From: Rotaria sordida
Lineage: Eukaryota; Rotifera; Eurotatoria; Philodinida; Philodinidae
Reading direction: 5' to 3'
Length of the DNA stretch: 64,000 nt
NCBI GenBank assembly: GCA_905250125.1
Contig: CAJNOL010000201.1
Coordinates: 1 to 64,000, forward strand
Shown: piece by piece, positions 23,482 through 38,100 of the stretch
How positions within the stretch are numbered: the first letter of the stretch is position 1
How the letters are laid out: each line of letters opens with the position of its first letter
Notes under the pieces: model-generated
What the model was told of the DNA's origin: nothing
The model's input: only the letters and a program-made list of their open reading frames with translations
Database searches by the model: none
Program-made: the position numbers and the translations under genes

Positions 23482-26400
23482 TGAAGAATTTTTATTTATT
23501 GATGGATGTTTATTTTCGTCATCATTTAATATTGAAGTTGTTGATTGATTCATATCTTAATAGAAATTTTATTTTATATTTTTCTTTTTTATTATTTATA
23601 AATTTAATTATATAATGGATATTAATCATGATCATCTCTTGAAATATCACTTTAGAATATGATGAAAAATATTTAGATTTTATCTTTCGGATTTAATAAA
23701 TAACGAGAGATGAAGAAAGAAAAACGTGTAGGAAAATTGATATCTTATATTTGCATCATTTTCTATTAGGAAGAAAAAACTAATAAAAGTAAAATTTAAT
23801 ATTTGAAGTAATTATTTTAGACTATGCAAATATATTTCCTTCCTAAGCTAATATTCATATGTTCTTGTTTTATTCATTTTTAGTTAATTTGAAAAAAATA
23901 CGTAGTTTAATTTAATCGACTAATTCTTTTTTTGATAATTTTATCAGATTAAAATTTTTTATTCTTATGATATAAATAATTTATATGCATACTTAATGTT
24001 ATAACAGTTGATGAACTATTTTCTCGCATAAGTAATGTTTCTGTAATTGTTGTATTATCAGTAACAGTAAGGGAATCATTTTTAAGTATTTGACAAAAAT
24101 GTCGTTGAATTGTATCTTGTACACTTAATTGTGTTTGAAGTTTATTTGTTGATGGTGGTGATGATGATGATGATATTTGTTGTTCATCAGCACTTTGCGT
24201 TGTAAGATTAGCAATAATTTTTCTTGAATTTCTTCGTTGTTCACGTGTCGATGTATTATCACGAACTTAGAAAATTAAAAAAAAAAATTTTTTTTCAGCT
24301 TTTTTTTGTTTTTTGTTTTACTTACTAAATGAAGATGTTTGATGATCAACACCAAAAAGTTTTTGTAAAATTGTTGCTTGTCGAGTATTAGCTGGTGTTG
24401 TAACTCCATGATATGTTGTTATTCGACGTCGTTGTTGTGGATAATGATGATGTACACGAGATTGTTCACGTCGTTTTATATATTCATTTGCATTATCTGA
24501 ATCACCATTTGATGATGAATAAATTCCGCATTCTTGATTTATCCAACGACGTAAATCTCTGAGAACAAAAAAAACTTTTTCAATTTTGTGAAATTCATTC
24601 GATTGATTCATACTTTATAAATGGTATAACCATAAAGAAAGCTTTTGGATTAAGACCTAATGTAACTTGAGGTGTATTATCACGTCTATGACATGGTAAA
24701 TCAGATATACGAAACCAACGCATTTCCTAGAAGAAAAAATTTCATTATACAAAAATGTCTATGAACATATAAAATAATTTTGACTACAAATAAAGCTCGG
24801 TAAACTTTGCTCGTAAGTAGCAACTCGAAGTCGATAGACCTTAATGCAAAGAATTTATCATGAAAAAAATTGGTGCTTTTTCCTAGGAGCCAAAAAAAGG
24901 CTTTTCTGATTCTTCACCATTTAAACGTGTTAACTTCCATTTTCTTATTAATAAATAAAGACTTGCATGTCGACATGGTGTGACACATAGGGCGCTTCAA
25001 TCTTGAAGTGTTGAAAGGCGGTCTCTCAAGTGGAGATTATCCAAAGAATACTTCATAAAATAGGCAAACTAAAACCGTTTGACATGAAAACACCTCGAAC
25101 GGTCGGATATCGATGAGATTTCTCCGAATGATTAATCGCTTTTGACTCGGAACTGTATGCATCATTTAGATCCTCATGAGTTATGAATACACTGAAAGAA
25201 ATCTCCTACTATTGTCTTATTACTTCTAAGATGGTACATCGTTTAAATCAAAGTTGTAGTTCCATCAGGAACATCTAACAAACTACCTTTTGAATTTCGA
25301 CTTGCAATTTTGTATTGCAATGAGTCTTAAATAGAATAGTATAACTGTATCTTGAGGTAGAAACGACGAAAAGATCTGAAACTTACAGAATAAACTATTC
25401 TGTTTGAGATGTATCTCCGTGCAAAATTTCAAGTTGAAATTCAAAAGTCAGTTTTTTTTCTGGTGTACCTGAGGTGGGAACTGTGACTTTGATTTAAAAG
25501 ATGAATTATCCCAATCGTAATAAGGTAACAGCAGGAGATCATTAGAGTGTATTCAAACTCATTAGGATCTTAGTGATGTACACTGTCTCCAGAGAAGAGT
25601 AATTAATCATTTAAAGGACTTACTCATAAGTTAGGCGTTCATGAAAATATAAGTTACGAGACTTTAATCTTCAATTTTGTCAATAATCAGGTATCAAGAC
25701 TACTGGAATATTCTAAAAATTTCAGCTCAGACAAATTTGATTCTATTGTTTTGTCCGTAAGATATTTCTACTCTTTCCACACTCAATATCTCATATAAAA
25801 TACATTCAATTGAACTGAAATTTTTAGGATATTTAACCTACGGATTCTACATTCGACAGATAGGAATATATTTTTTTTTTCATAACTTCTGAAAACTATG
25901 GATGATCATAATCCAATTTGTTGATTCTCAAACTCTTTCGAACTCAACATAAATATGTATCTAAATAGTTAAAATTAAAATTTTTATCATCAAGTTCAAA
26001 AACCAAAAAAAAAAAAAATAATTTATAGAAAAATCTATTACTTTAATTTCATTTTTTGTTTTAGCAGCAAATTTTGTATCAAGTGGTACATGTTTAATTA
26101 TATATAATCGAATAAGTTGTCCATTAAGATCACGTTCTAAATATTGATTATCAAAAGCACGATCTTTCATATCAAAACCAACTTCTTCCATAACCTAAAA
26201 AAAAAATATTTTTTATAAATAAATTCAAAGTAAAAACAAAAGCAAATAAATATTACTTCTCGTATAGCACATTTCAATGGACTTTCATTTTCTTGTACTT
26301 TTCCTTTGGGAAAACCCCAACTTTCACGATTATAAAATCCTCGTACAAGTAAAACATGTTCATATGTTGGATCTAATAAAACTGCACCATATGTTGGTAC

Positions 26401-26813
26401 ACTTAATTTATAACCACGCCAGCGTGATAGGATTGTATCAAGATTATGAACATAATCACGTAAAAATGGACAATGTAGAAAAACTAATTTAATTCAAAAA
26501 AAAAAAAAACAAAAAGTAAAAATTTTTATTTTAATGTTTTCTGTACTTTGTTGGGCAAATTCTTTTATATTGCATACATGTAAATCATTATAATCTTCAC
26601 AATAGAAATCAATAAAAAACCAATGAGCTAATTCAACAGCAAATAATACACGAACAAGATCTTCACGTTGTTCAGCTGGTATATTAATAATAAAACGACT
26701 ATCAAAAAAAAAAACAAAAATATAATTTATTTTTATTCTAATAGCATATAATCATACCTGCATAAGTCGTCTAAAACTTTAGCTGGTATTTGTTGATGTT
26801 GATCTGGTGACAT
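23001..26813 (-). CDS. DCP2: mRNA-decapping enzyme DCP2
   Basis: Nine exons (26813-26758, 26698-26547, 26483-26257, 26194-26042, 24726-24614, 24558-24326, 24265-23993, 23555-23253, 23200-23001) join in phase to 569 residues. DCP2 removes the m7G cap in the cytoplasm, committing mRNA to 5'-3' decay in P-bodies. The N-terminal helical domain includes [20 protein letters not shown]. The Nudix domain runs from about residue 95, with the complete Nudix box at 130-152 (G130, E136, R144-E145, E148-E149, G151); E148 is the expected catalytic Glu. Box B follows ([10 protein letters not shown]...[15 protein letters not shown]). The C-terminal tail is low-complexity with an Asn run of about 17 coded by an ATT/TTA repeat near 23440-23480. 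For the exon 8 donor, CGAC|GTAAGT was chosen because it alone keeps the last exon open. Intron 4 (1.3 kb) carries a transposon relic. Confidence 0.95.
24778..25090 (+). mobile_element. mariner-type relic, copy 3 (fragmentary)
   Basis: In DCP2 intron 4. 'ttttgactacaaataaagct' resembles bases 5143-5163, and 'gagattatccaaagaatact' followed by 'tcataaaataggcaaactaa' resembles 5168-5208. About 220 unrelated bases separate the two pieces here, so this copy has an insertion or has been rearranged. Confidence 0.4.
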
Positions 26814-27514
26814 TGTATAGATGATGATAATATTTAAAAGAAAGGGACGGATGGAAGAGAAAAAAAAGAAGAGGATTTGGGAACTGCTTGAAAGATTTTT
26901 TTACATCTGAAAGACAATAAAATCATTACGAAATAATAACGAATATTTATAAAAAGAAATTTCAACACATGACAATAATGAATAATCATGTTTTGACAGA
27001 CGGAATCCTATGTTCGTGCTCCTCTCCATACGGATTGGATCAAATGATATATGTATGGGTAAAACATGGATTCACACACATGATGTTTACTTTTTTTCTT
27101 TTTTTTCCTATTCGAACTATTTTGGAATTATTTTATCTATGAAATTTTTTCAGCCATTTTTAGATTGTATGGAAGACAAATATTTTTATTTTTAGGAATT
27201 TTAATAAAATGGTTTTTGTTCTAAATTGTAGAATAATGTTGTAAGATGCATTTTTTTTTATTTGATTAGATAATTCTATTTTTAATTGCTAATAAAATTT
27301 TGTCATATTAAAAACAAAGAAAGAATAAATGATAGATTTAGTTATTGATTTTTTTCTTTTGAAAAAAAGGATTTCGATAAATGAAGAGAGAAAATACTAA
27401 CCTATAACACAAATTATTCGAGCAAGTATCAGACTTTTCCGTTCTTTCCGAATATATGTTCAGAATTTTCTTTCGAGGTAAGATTGAACAATTATCATCA
27501 GATTATTTCGAAAG

Positions 27515-27690
27515 GTCTAAAATTTTCGAACTCGATTGAATCGCACTTGAATACTCTCAATAAAATTTTCTATTCAGAATTGAATAGTCACTCATAAGAA
27601 ACGAGATGAATTTTTTGTATTCGGTAACTAGCGGACCCTACACATTTCTCAGATGACTAGAGTCTGTCGGTTTCAAAATTTTCAGATCTG
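27515..27690. repeat. Dispersed module also at 12820-12990 and 48555-48760
   Basis: The three copies share, in order, 'aaaattttcgaactc', a 'caatgaaactttttaatcgg'-like block, and 'tctacacatttctcagacga' or a near variant. All are in the same orientation. The copy at 12820 lies inside fold-back element FB2, so the other two may be relics of that family. Confidence 0.5.
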
Positions 27691-28079
27691 AACCCGACCA
27701 AGCTCTTGAGATTGTACAGAATACTATTTTGATCAATTTTATATTTCGATTGAAACCTATCAAATTTACAATGCGAAATAATTTTTATTGGTTCAATTTG
27801 ATAGAGCAAAGAGTGCGCTACAAAGTACTCTATTGACCTTTGCATCATAGATCTTTTAAATTTCGTATTTTTAAAAGCAATTTTTTGACCAATGCTCATT
27901 TCTGTAGAAACTAGTTCTTTAGTGAAAATATATAGATGAAATTTCGCATTTTGTACAGAATTCAATGCTGTACAGTAATGTTGACCAAAGAATCGTCCGA
28001 ATTGATATTCACCGTTCGAGCTTATATTAAGCCTATAAGGATGCTTTCGTGAGGTTAGAAATTCAATATCTCCACATAG

Positions 28080-28380
28080 GAACATTCTTTTCAGCTGAAA
28101 CGTTTAGGATATTTTACAGGCTATTGGATCTCTATAAGAGCAAAATTTCACTTCGAAATTCCGTTTTTTGATTTTTCAGTATTTATGCAATGCCGAATCG
28201 AAAAGTCAGTAAAACGATCCTAAATTAGCTCCAGAGGTTCAAAGGAGACGAACACTCTTAGACTTTTTCTAGCTTCACGAAAGCGTCTATGTAGGTCTCA
28301 TATGAGCTCAAACGGTAAGTGTCAATTCGAATGATTCTCTAATGAGTAGAAGTCATTCCAAAACATAAACTAAGCAATGC
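28080..28380. repeat. Dispersed repeat, pair with 8400-8760
   Basis: Second copy of the repeat described at 8400-8760. It lies next to the module at 27515-27690. Confidence 0.5.
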
Positions 28381-29134
28381 AGTAAAATCACTATTTTGCC
28401 TTGTACAGATACAATTCTGCACTTTTTTCGCAAAACTTACTGATAGTTGTTCGATCTTATCCTAGAAGGAAAATCTGAACATACATTTGGTAATAGCGAA
28501 TGTTTTCTGTCAAGACTTTCGCATCATAGATTAATAATAGAAATTTTAATTTTATGTGTAATCGTGCTAATTTCTCAAATTTTTAATAGACTTTTATGTT
28601 TATAAAATGACGTAGATATGAAAGAAGAATTGATTTTTGGTTAGTGTGACGATTATCTGGATCATTTCGAATATATTTCTATTATTTTTAAGAAATTTCT
28701 ATGATATAAAGAAAGACAATTTCAAAATTGACATTGACTTGAAATAATATTTTTATTTACTGATATCAAATGTTTAAATCAATATAAATCATCAAATACA
28801 ATAATCCGTATAATCTCCATTTTTTCAAATATTCTGCTGTTTCAATGGACGTCATCAGTTAAACATTTTATCGAAATATAATCCTGTTTTTTTTGTTTCA
28901 TAAGGTTATAAATATCTAATTTAATCATCTTGTTGATAGTATTTCTTTTTAGGTACATGTGTAATAGTAATAAATAGAAATATTATTTTTAAAGAAAAAT
29001 TTATCATGAAATTGAAAAATAAGAATAGAATGAAATAATTAACTAATCTAGATGGTATTTTTTTTTTGTAGATAAAATATCAATAGAATGACTTAATTTA
29101 ATATAAACTGCATTTAGTTTTAATTATATAAAGA

Positions 29135-32100
29135 ATGAATAATTCGTAAGTTTAGTTTGATTGAATTCATTTTTTCTTTTAAAATATATATAAATAGAAT
29201 TATTATTTTATCTATGAATGTATAAAATAATTTAGACCTTCTTCTGTCAATAGTCTTTTATCAAATTTAAAATCAACAATTGAATTATTAATTCAATTTC
29301 GAGGTGATTCACTAACAACAAAATATGGTGCCATTGAAAGACTTCGATTGGTTATTTTGGCTATTCTAACACATAGTCTCAAACAAGTACGTTAATATTT
29401 TATCGTATAACTATTGTACATATGAGTGACGTAGATTTAACTTTTTAGAGAAAATAATAAGTTTTTCTTACAGACATATTTCCTTTCTTGAACTTTATCT
29501 TCTCAAAGACATGATATCTACTATTCATGCTTCACTGCTTTTTGAATAACTTTCAATAGGAACATCATAGAGACCTGTAGTTTTCATCATTCAAGAGAAA
29601 AGACCTGAGGCCATCGAAGTATATAGAAATTACAGTGGTCAACAACACTTGAACCAATCACATGAGTTTTTGGTGGAGATTTTCAAAAAACGATATTCTG
29701 ATTCTATTTCTTTTTCGATCTACACAAGGCTGAGATTCCTTAATTATTCCGTTCGAGAGTTATAAAACTTTTCCTGATAGCTTCGATTCCAGCCAATTGA
29801 CATGTGATCATCTGGAAAAGTAGCACAGTCGAAGTAATTTACCATCAGTCTTCATGCAACAAAGGAGTCAACATTTCGGAAATATTGAGATAATAGAGTC
29901 AAATCATTTCAAGTCTAAAAGCAAGTATCACCATTGAATTCAGTAGTGTAAATCACCCTGCCTAGCTGCTTTTCCGAGTGGTCACAAGTCAATTAGCTGA
30001 AGTCGGAACTCTCAGGAAAGGTTTTAGCACTCTCGAACGGAATAAACTAGGAATACCGGTCTTTCGTAGATCGAAAGAGAAAAGTTTTTTTAATCGATTA
30101 GTCCTATTAAAAATCTAAGTCAAAAAGGAAATCGTTTCAAAATATCGTTTTCGATATTTTTCGTTGACCCCAGATCTTCTCTCTTGAATGTTGAAAACTG
30201 CAGGTCTTTATGATATTTCTATCAAAAATTATTCAAAGAACAATGAAGCACATTATATTTCGAAATGGATAGTAGAAAACTTTATTGTTGACTTATTGAA
30301 GAACGCATTAAATGCGCTTCAAATTAGAGTATACACTTTTTATAGAATAAATTATTTATTCAAAATAACATCAATTTTTTGTCAAACACAATCTAAAAGA
30401 AATGTTGAAGTCTAAGAGTAAAAATTTGCCTCCTCCACAGACTGTGGCAAACGTTAATATATGATCACAGGCAACATATGCATAATGTCTTTTTATAACA
30501 TATGAACTTCTTCCTTATTACATATGTGAAGAATGGAGTAAAACAATGATGTAAAAATGTGTCCGAAAATAGATAGAATAAAACAATCTTTCTATGATTA
30601 GCAACAACAGTTACATCATGTTTCACATTGTAATTCCGGAGAGCTTTTGCTAACAGTTTGCTATTACCTTCGGTCCACTGATCAGTGTATTCACGTTTTC
30701 ATGGACATGTAAAATAAAAATTGCCAGACAAGTTGTCAATTATTCATTGTCATCATCAAGATATCGAATATATCTGTACATTAGATTACATAGTTATACT
30801 TTTAAGTACTCACACAACATTCAGAAAAAAATAATAAGTTCATATTATTTTTCCAAACCTTTTTTTTCCCGAAGAACAAATTTGTTTATTTTTCAAGGCA
30901 ATATAACATTGATGATAGTTTCTTAATAATATTTTAAAATTTTTATGTAAAACTTTATCAGTGAATTTTTTTTTCTAGTTGTACGAACAATAGAAATCAT
31001 TTAAAATTTCAAGTCAAGATAATTGGGTAGAAATACTTTTCCAATGATTAATTATAGAAAATAATAGAAAAGTAAACTTGATTTTACGACTAAATGATCT
31101 AGTAATCATTGCCTAAGGTGTTTCATTAAAAAAATCTAAGATTAAATGTGATTTCATCTAGGGTTCGTTTTTCTTTTTTTTTTTTTATCTTAATAGAAAT
31201 ATAATTTAATGAAAGAACTATGAGAATACTTGATATGAAAACCAATTTACTATTTTTTAAGAGCTATTTCCTTTCTCTTCATTCATAATCTAATAGAGTT
31301 CTTCAAATTAATAGTGGATTAAATAAATTAATGCGTGGGCAAATATAAAAGCTGTATCTCTTTATAAAATAAAAGAAAACTGATGTCAATTATATATTGA
31401 ATACAAGAATTGCCTTTGAATATATTTAAAAAAAGAAAATAAAAAATAGAAATATTCCATATGGTAGTCTCATTTCTAGTTCATAGATCATGACATGTAA
31501 TTTTATGATTCTTTGATCTAGTATCAGAAAAAATTTGAATAAATTTATTATCATCTCATGCTAGACACAAGCTATGATACACTTTATTTTCATTAATTTG
31601 ATATATTCATATCAATAATGCATAGGAATTTATAATCGATTTTATGTAATATAAATTTATTGGATTTTTTTTTTATTCATGTCGAACAATTTCATACAGA
31701 TTTCAAAGTGTTCAGTTGAGAAATATTAACTTTATACCTAAACGTCTGCATAAGTAATGTGATTTATTTTTTTTATACTAAAACCATATAGAATATGTTT
31801 TATGTAGAAAAAAAAATTATCTCTTCGATAAGTAATTTTCTTAATAAATGAAATCCTCGTAGGAAAATAAAGTATTAAGATATATTGTTAAAGCCTTCAT
31901 TTGCATTGAAACTTATCTTGTATTCGAAAGATTAAAAAAAAAAGAACTTTGTCAATGGAACATTAGAACTAAGAAAGTATTATTAGAAATCTGAATAGAT
32001 AGCTAGAATATTAATGAATAATTATTTTGATCATTAACATATTAAAATTTAGATATTCATTATAAAAAATCAATAAAATTAGAATTATTAATAGAAAACA

Positions 32101-35100
32101 TATATAGATGCAATAATTAATGAAAATACAAAGTGAACGTGTCATGTATATCCGATGTAATCAATGTAATTAAACTAAAATAGACTCCGAATTATTTTTA
32201 ATTACAATATTGATATTCTAAAATAGGATTTCATTTTTATTCTCTCTCTCTGTATAGATATATATTTTTTTTTTTGATAGAATACACATGATATCTATGA
32301 ACAATTATGGCAATTAATTGTTCGTTTAAATGCAAATTCTCAGCGATATATTCATTTATTACAAGATATATATCATAAAGAAAATATTCGACAATCTGTT
32401 GAACAATGGATTGATCAATCGGTTATAAGTCAATGTTTATCTCAACAACTATCATGTGCTGAACATGATAATGATTTATTCGAACAATATTATTATCGTA
32501 AGTTTGTTTTGTTTTGTTTTTTTTTTATTTATTTTTCTTTTCGTTTTTATTTATTCTCTGCTGTTTGAAATCAACATTTTTAAGATGATATTTTTTTAAA
32601 CAGTAAACACATATATATACGTCTAACGTCGACGACCAATATAAGGACGCATATTTTTTGTAAAATGATGTTTCGAATCAGGAATAAGAAGAATATAATC
32701 ACCATTACGAACAATATAAAAACCTGTACCACGTTCATTACGTTCTAAGTATATATTGTCATTATTATCATTATTTAAAGTTTTTTCATTTAACACGAAC
32801 CAATCTCGATCTTTAATATCATTGTCATTGTTGTCATTATTTATATTGTTAGTTATTGATAATGATGATGATGATGATGAATAAAATGGATAGGCATTTG
32901 ACATAGACGGTAGTATACAGCACATAAATAAAACAAATGATAGGAGAAGTACGACGCGACTAGGCGACGAATAAAGTTTGTTGGCCGTTGTAACGAAGAA
33001 GAAGAGCATTGATTGTTGTTGAATACTCTTCTTCTTCTCTTTTTTTTTAATGTGTTATTGGACTATGTAGTTTGGCGTTCTTCTGGTTTTTATTCTCTGC
33101 TGACATAATAGAGAAAAAAATATATAATCAAATAGACAGATAGATAGATAAGAAAAGAAATAGTGAATGATGGATTTGAAGTGTTATATTTTTATGATTC
33201 TCAATATATACGAACAAAATTCGTATTATTTTAGTTCTCTCATGGGAGTAGAATATGATCTTTAATTGTACATGGAACAAGGAAATTTTTTAAAATATAG
33301 CAAAAGATAATAAAAGAGTGGGAGTCATAGTGGTGAATGTTTTATAGTAGGTCAAATTATATAAAATCATGTTGACTAATTTATTTCTTAATTATACTTT
33401 CTTTGCGTAGTTGTCAATGTTAATGGAAAGTATGCCGAACGTTTTCTTTTTTTTTTTTCTTCTTCAAAAAATACTTTTACTTTTGTTAAATATTTAATAA
33501 TCGAAAAAAATTGATTTTAAATCGATTTCAACAGAAATTGATTTTATCTTAATACTTTTTCTATAAGAATTAATGAAGACGGAAGGAAAAGAAGACAAGC
33601 GTGATCATAGAGTTTACGTATACTTATGAACTATTATAATGATGATGATAAAGATAAAGATGCCATAAGAAAAAGAGCGTTTAGTAGAAGAGCATGGAGT
33701 AAAGAATTGTTTGAAAATTCTAAAACGAGGAATATGAAAAGAAAAATGTAGTAAGAAACAATAAAAAAAAAAAGTCATCTTTCAATAATAAAAAGAGATT
33801 ATAATTTTTTCTTCTACTGTGTTTTTCTCTACTGAACAATACAAATCAAATCTTTCAATGTCTAACTATCATTTGTTTTTTTGTATAATCATGTCAGAAA
33901 AAAAAATGATTTAATAATACAATGAATGACACCAAAGATAGAATTAGGATTTAAAGAATTGAATAAAGCAGACGATAGTACTATAGACAAGAAGTAGAAG
34001 CCGAAGAAAATCATAGTCGGGTACCGGATGTTGAATGCAGAAAAAAAAAAAAAGAAAAAGATGAGTGGGTGTGGCAGAAATGATGAATGGCATCGGAAAC
34101 GATAAAAAAATCAATGCTTTTCTAATTTAATATCTTTAAATGAAATTATAAAATCGGTAATCTAGCTCGTGTCATTTTTTTTATTATTTATTAATTGTAA
34201 TCTTTTAACAATAATGAAGATTAATTCTCAAATGATATACATATAAATAATAAAATATCTAATAATTATCACCTATCAATAAAGAAAAATACAAACATTC
34301 ATATTTATGATTAATAATTTTAATGAATATAACAAAAGATCATGTTTAACACCTAGATTTTAGAAAGACGCAATAAGTTATACACTTGATATAATTAATT
34401 ATAAGTGTATGTTTGTTCAAGTATTCGTAAATTCTAGAATGTATTAAATACTTTGATTTAATACTAAAGATCAACTATACAGACAAATAAACTTATAAAG
34501 TAGCTTAGTGTGCTTTCAGTTTTTTACTGTTTCAGATCATTGATTTCTATCGTCGCGGTTTCTTGATTATCTGATAGGTTGTTGTCGAAAAACATGAGAA
34601 AATGATAGAAATCTCCGATTACCGGATTTTTCTAGTTTCCATAGACAGAGTTGATCACTGGTTTCTGATTGGACATGACACATATTTTTTGACATAAGAT
34701 GGTTTGTGTTTCATTGTGTCAAATTCATAACTTATTGAATGTTAGCTAATATTTTTAGGATTAAGACATTAATCCTTTTTTTTTTTGCCTTATTCATTTT
34801 AGTTTAAGTCGAAAATACGAATAACATTAGCGGATGTTACGATGCCGTTCTATTAAGATTTCATATTTACTGATCTTCTTTATTAATTACGTTCTTTTTT
34901 TTTCTAATGATTAAAATAAATGGATCACATAAATTATTATTTTTTTTTCTTTCTTTTCTTTTTATACTTAATGCACTCGATTAATTCCTTCTCTTTTTAT
35001 AATCATATCTCTTAAAGAAAGCTAAACACTAGAGAGAAATAAATTGTTTGTCCTTTTAGCTCATGCTTTTATGCGAAATTCATCATTTTATCATGCATTT

Positions 35101-38100
35101 CTTATTTGTATACGAACTGTTGAATATAGTGATCCATCATTACTTGTTGAAATTGATCCTAAATTGGTAAAAAAAAAAAAAAGACAAAATATTTTTTTTT
35201 CTCTATCCTACTAATATCGTATTTCTTTAGTCAATTGTTGGATTTTACTCTATAACATCAACAAATAATATTATAAATCAATCAAACTTATCATCATCAC
35301 CATACATAGTTACAAATAAAAAATCTAAAGATGATATTCCACAAAAATTTGGTAAAAAAGGAAATATCTTAGTGTCTTTTCGTTCTATATATATATATAT
35401 TTGTTTTCTTAGATTCTCTTATACCACAACGAATACTTCATCGTCGTATACATAGTGATCCAATATTTTCTATTCCTAAAGATTCAATTAATTTAAATCG
35501 TTCACGTGTTGCATCACCATCACCAATGTCAATATATGATGATAATCCATTTCAACGACAAAATAATATTCCAAATATATCTTATATTCAATCAGATGAA
35601 TATGGTTCATATGGATCAAGTTATGATTCTCGTGCGGATATATTTGATCAAAATAAACAAACAAAATTAACATTAGGACAATCAACAAATTTCGAAAATA
35701 ATAATAATAATAATAATCGTCAATCAATATCAAGTGAAATAACATTAATTGATGAACAAGATAATGATTTATATAGAAATCGTTTATCAACACTTATAAA
35801 TAATGATGAAACAATACTTTCAAATAATTCAACATCACCAATGGATCAAAGTGTTACAATATCAACAAATGGTTATCCAACACGAAGTAATTTAGAAAAG
35901 AATAGTTCCATTCTATCGATTAACTTTTGATTTCAATAGTACTCACCTCCTATGGTATAAGATATCTTCTTCTTCTTCTATTCATTTACAACTCTGAACA
36001 AAAGTCTTTTGTTTTTTTTCTGTTTCCTCTCTTCTATTTTAATTATAATAGTATTCAATCTGAAATAATTTGTATATAAGAAGAATGAAAAGAACAATTC
36101 ATTTAGAGAAGTGCCATTTCATTTGACTAGTCCTTGAAGTCATCAACTCCATGTAGTTACTGAACACAGAATACACGCGCATTTTGATATACTGACACTA
36201 GTGTTGGACTATGTGAGACTATACTATGTGGGTTGAAAGATTGAAGATGAAATATTTGTTTATTTTTTATTCTTGTGAAAATGTTTTCGATGAGTCAAAA
36301 ATGCTGAACTAGAATCGGAATTTTCTGCTTGTTCCGAATATGGGCTTAGAAAATTTGTCTTGATTTTATTTTGTTCGAAACTAATGAAATAACCTTCCAA
36401 AGATCCAAAACAATAGTTTCGATGAAAAATTTTTTCATACATTTCTGTAGTGTCGTTGTTGTGATTCGAAAGTAAAAGCTGAAACCTTTATTAATATATC
36501 AGCTGATAGAGCAGAAGCTATCCTACAACATGGACAATACGAGATTTTTTTGTCTATCGATATTGCACTTGAATTTTCGTTTATTTTAAACCCTTGTTTT
36601 AAAAAAATCGACTTTTTGACCAAAAAGCGTTTTGCATAGATGCGGTAAAAGTTGCAACTTCATTCAACATAAAATTATGTAATGAACTGTTGGTTGGACA
36701 AAATCGGTCGCTTCCGATAATTTGTAGTACTCGCGAAAAGAGACCTATTGAAGTTAGCAGAAGCCTCTTAGTTCGCCATTCAGTTTGATTTTAAGACCTT
36801 TCAAAAGTTCTCGCCAGTACTCTCGAACACATGTAGACACGATATTTCTAATCCTATATTGAAACAGCACAAAATCTTCATCCTAATCGTGACCCATCAG
36901 AAACATTTCCAAGATGATCAAAAATAAGCAAATATTTTGTCTTAAAACTTTCCGCCGCCTCATCATTTTCTCGGTCGAATTTTGATATATTTGTAGATCC
37001 AAGCTTGAGATTGTAAAATTTATGCATAAAACTATCTTATAATAGTGAATGGCAATATGAGAGTGAGAGAAAGTATTAAAGACTGTTTCAATTCTAGATC
37101 TGATAGAACTGAGAGCGAAATATATATTTTCATAGGTTATTACAAGATTTATATCTATCTTCCAATCTGATATACATAGATAATAGACCTATAATATTAA
37201 TATTTAATTCAAACCGTTTATCTAGATTTTCTACACATTCAAAAAACTATATTGGATTCCGAATATTTTTCTTAGTTGTAGAAACAAACCTAAGATCCAG
37301 ACTAATACAGATGATGAAGTGATGATATTCTTCAATAAAAATTCATTACTATCACTATCAAATAAAAGTCTATCCATGTCATATAATAGTTTCTCTGATT
37401 TAATCAATCGTTAAATCAAACTATGATCTAGAATGTATGGTCAATTAGATGAAAATAAAACAAAAGCAGTTAAACGATTCATGCATTTCAAAAAGTGAGA
37501 GAACTATAGCATAAATAATATTGTCACTTGACTAATTGTACATTAAACTGTATTACATACTTACGTTATTTTTCAAACTAGTAATTCATTCAAAAGCATG
37601 CATTAAAGCACTAAACATCATGAACAAATATTTCTTTTTTCTGCCGCAGTTAATATAACTTCAAGGAAATAATTAAGATAAATTTACATTTTACATATAA
37701 TATTGCAGTTCCTGTCTACTGCTGTTATTTTCTTCATAGTGTTAGATATTTATTTTTTGTTTTTTTTCTATACACGTTCGATAATTGTTTCATATGATTC
37801 AAGGCATATGATTTTTCTAAGAAATATTATGAAAGTCATGATTTTTTTATCCCTCGAACTTTTGAATTATTTATTAAACAAAAATCTAAAGTAGCTTCTA
37901 ATAAATTTTTCTTTTTTTAGCTGCACGTCTTCCACATTCATCATTATTTTGGCCACGAAAAGGTCAAACATTAGATAATTATATACGTGAATGTGATTTA
38001 AAAACTCGAACAGATGTTGAAAAAGTAAAATTGACTTTCATTTATTTTCGTATAAAGAAAGTTCTTCAACTGATAAATCATTTTTGTAATGGAGAATATG

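Larger units (their letters stand above)
26814..29134. other. Divergent spacer between DCP2 and Rubicon
   Basis: 2.3 kb between the starts of two divergent genes, so both promoters should lie here. Bases 27400-28500 are repeat sequence: the module shared with 12820-12990 and 48555-48760, then the repeat at 28080-28380. A 142-codon minus-strand frame at 27657-28085 lies inside this repeat and is not taken as a gene. Confidence 0.5.

Noticed and set aside
26277-26492. 71-codon plus-strand frame
   Set aside because: It is antisense to DCP2 exon 3, which carries the Nudix domain.
27657-28085. 142-codon minus-strand frame
   Set aside because: It lies within dispersed repeats and shows no recognisable domain; no shared frame with the sister copies was seen.
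35488-35793. 101-codon minus-strand frame
   Set aside because: It is antisense to Rubicon exon 6.
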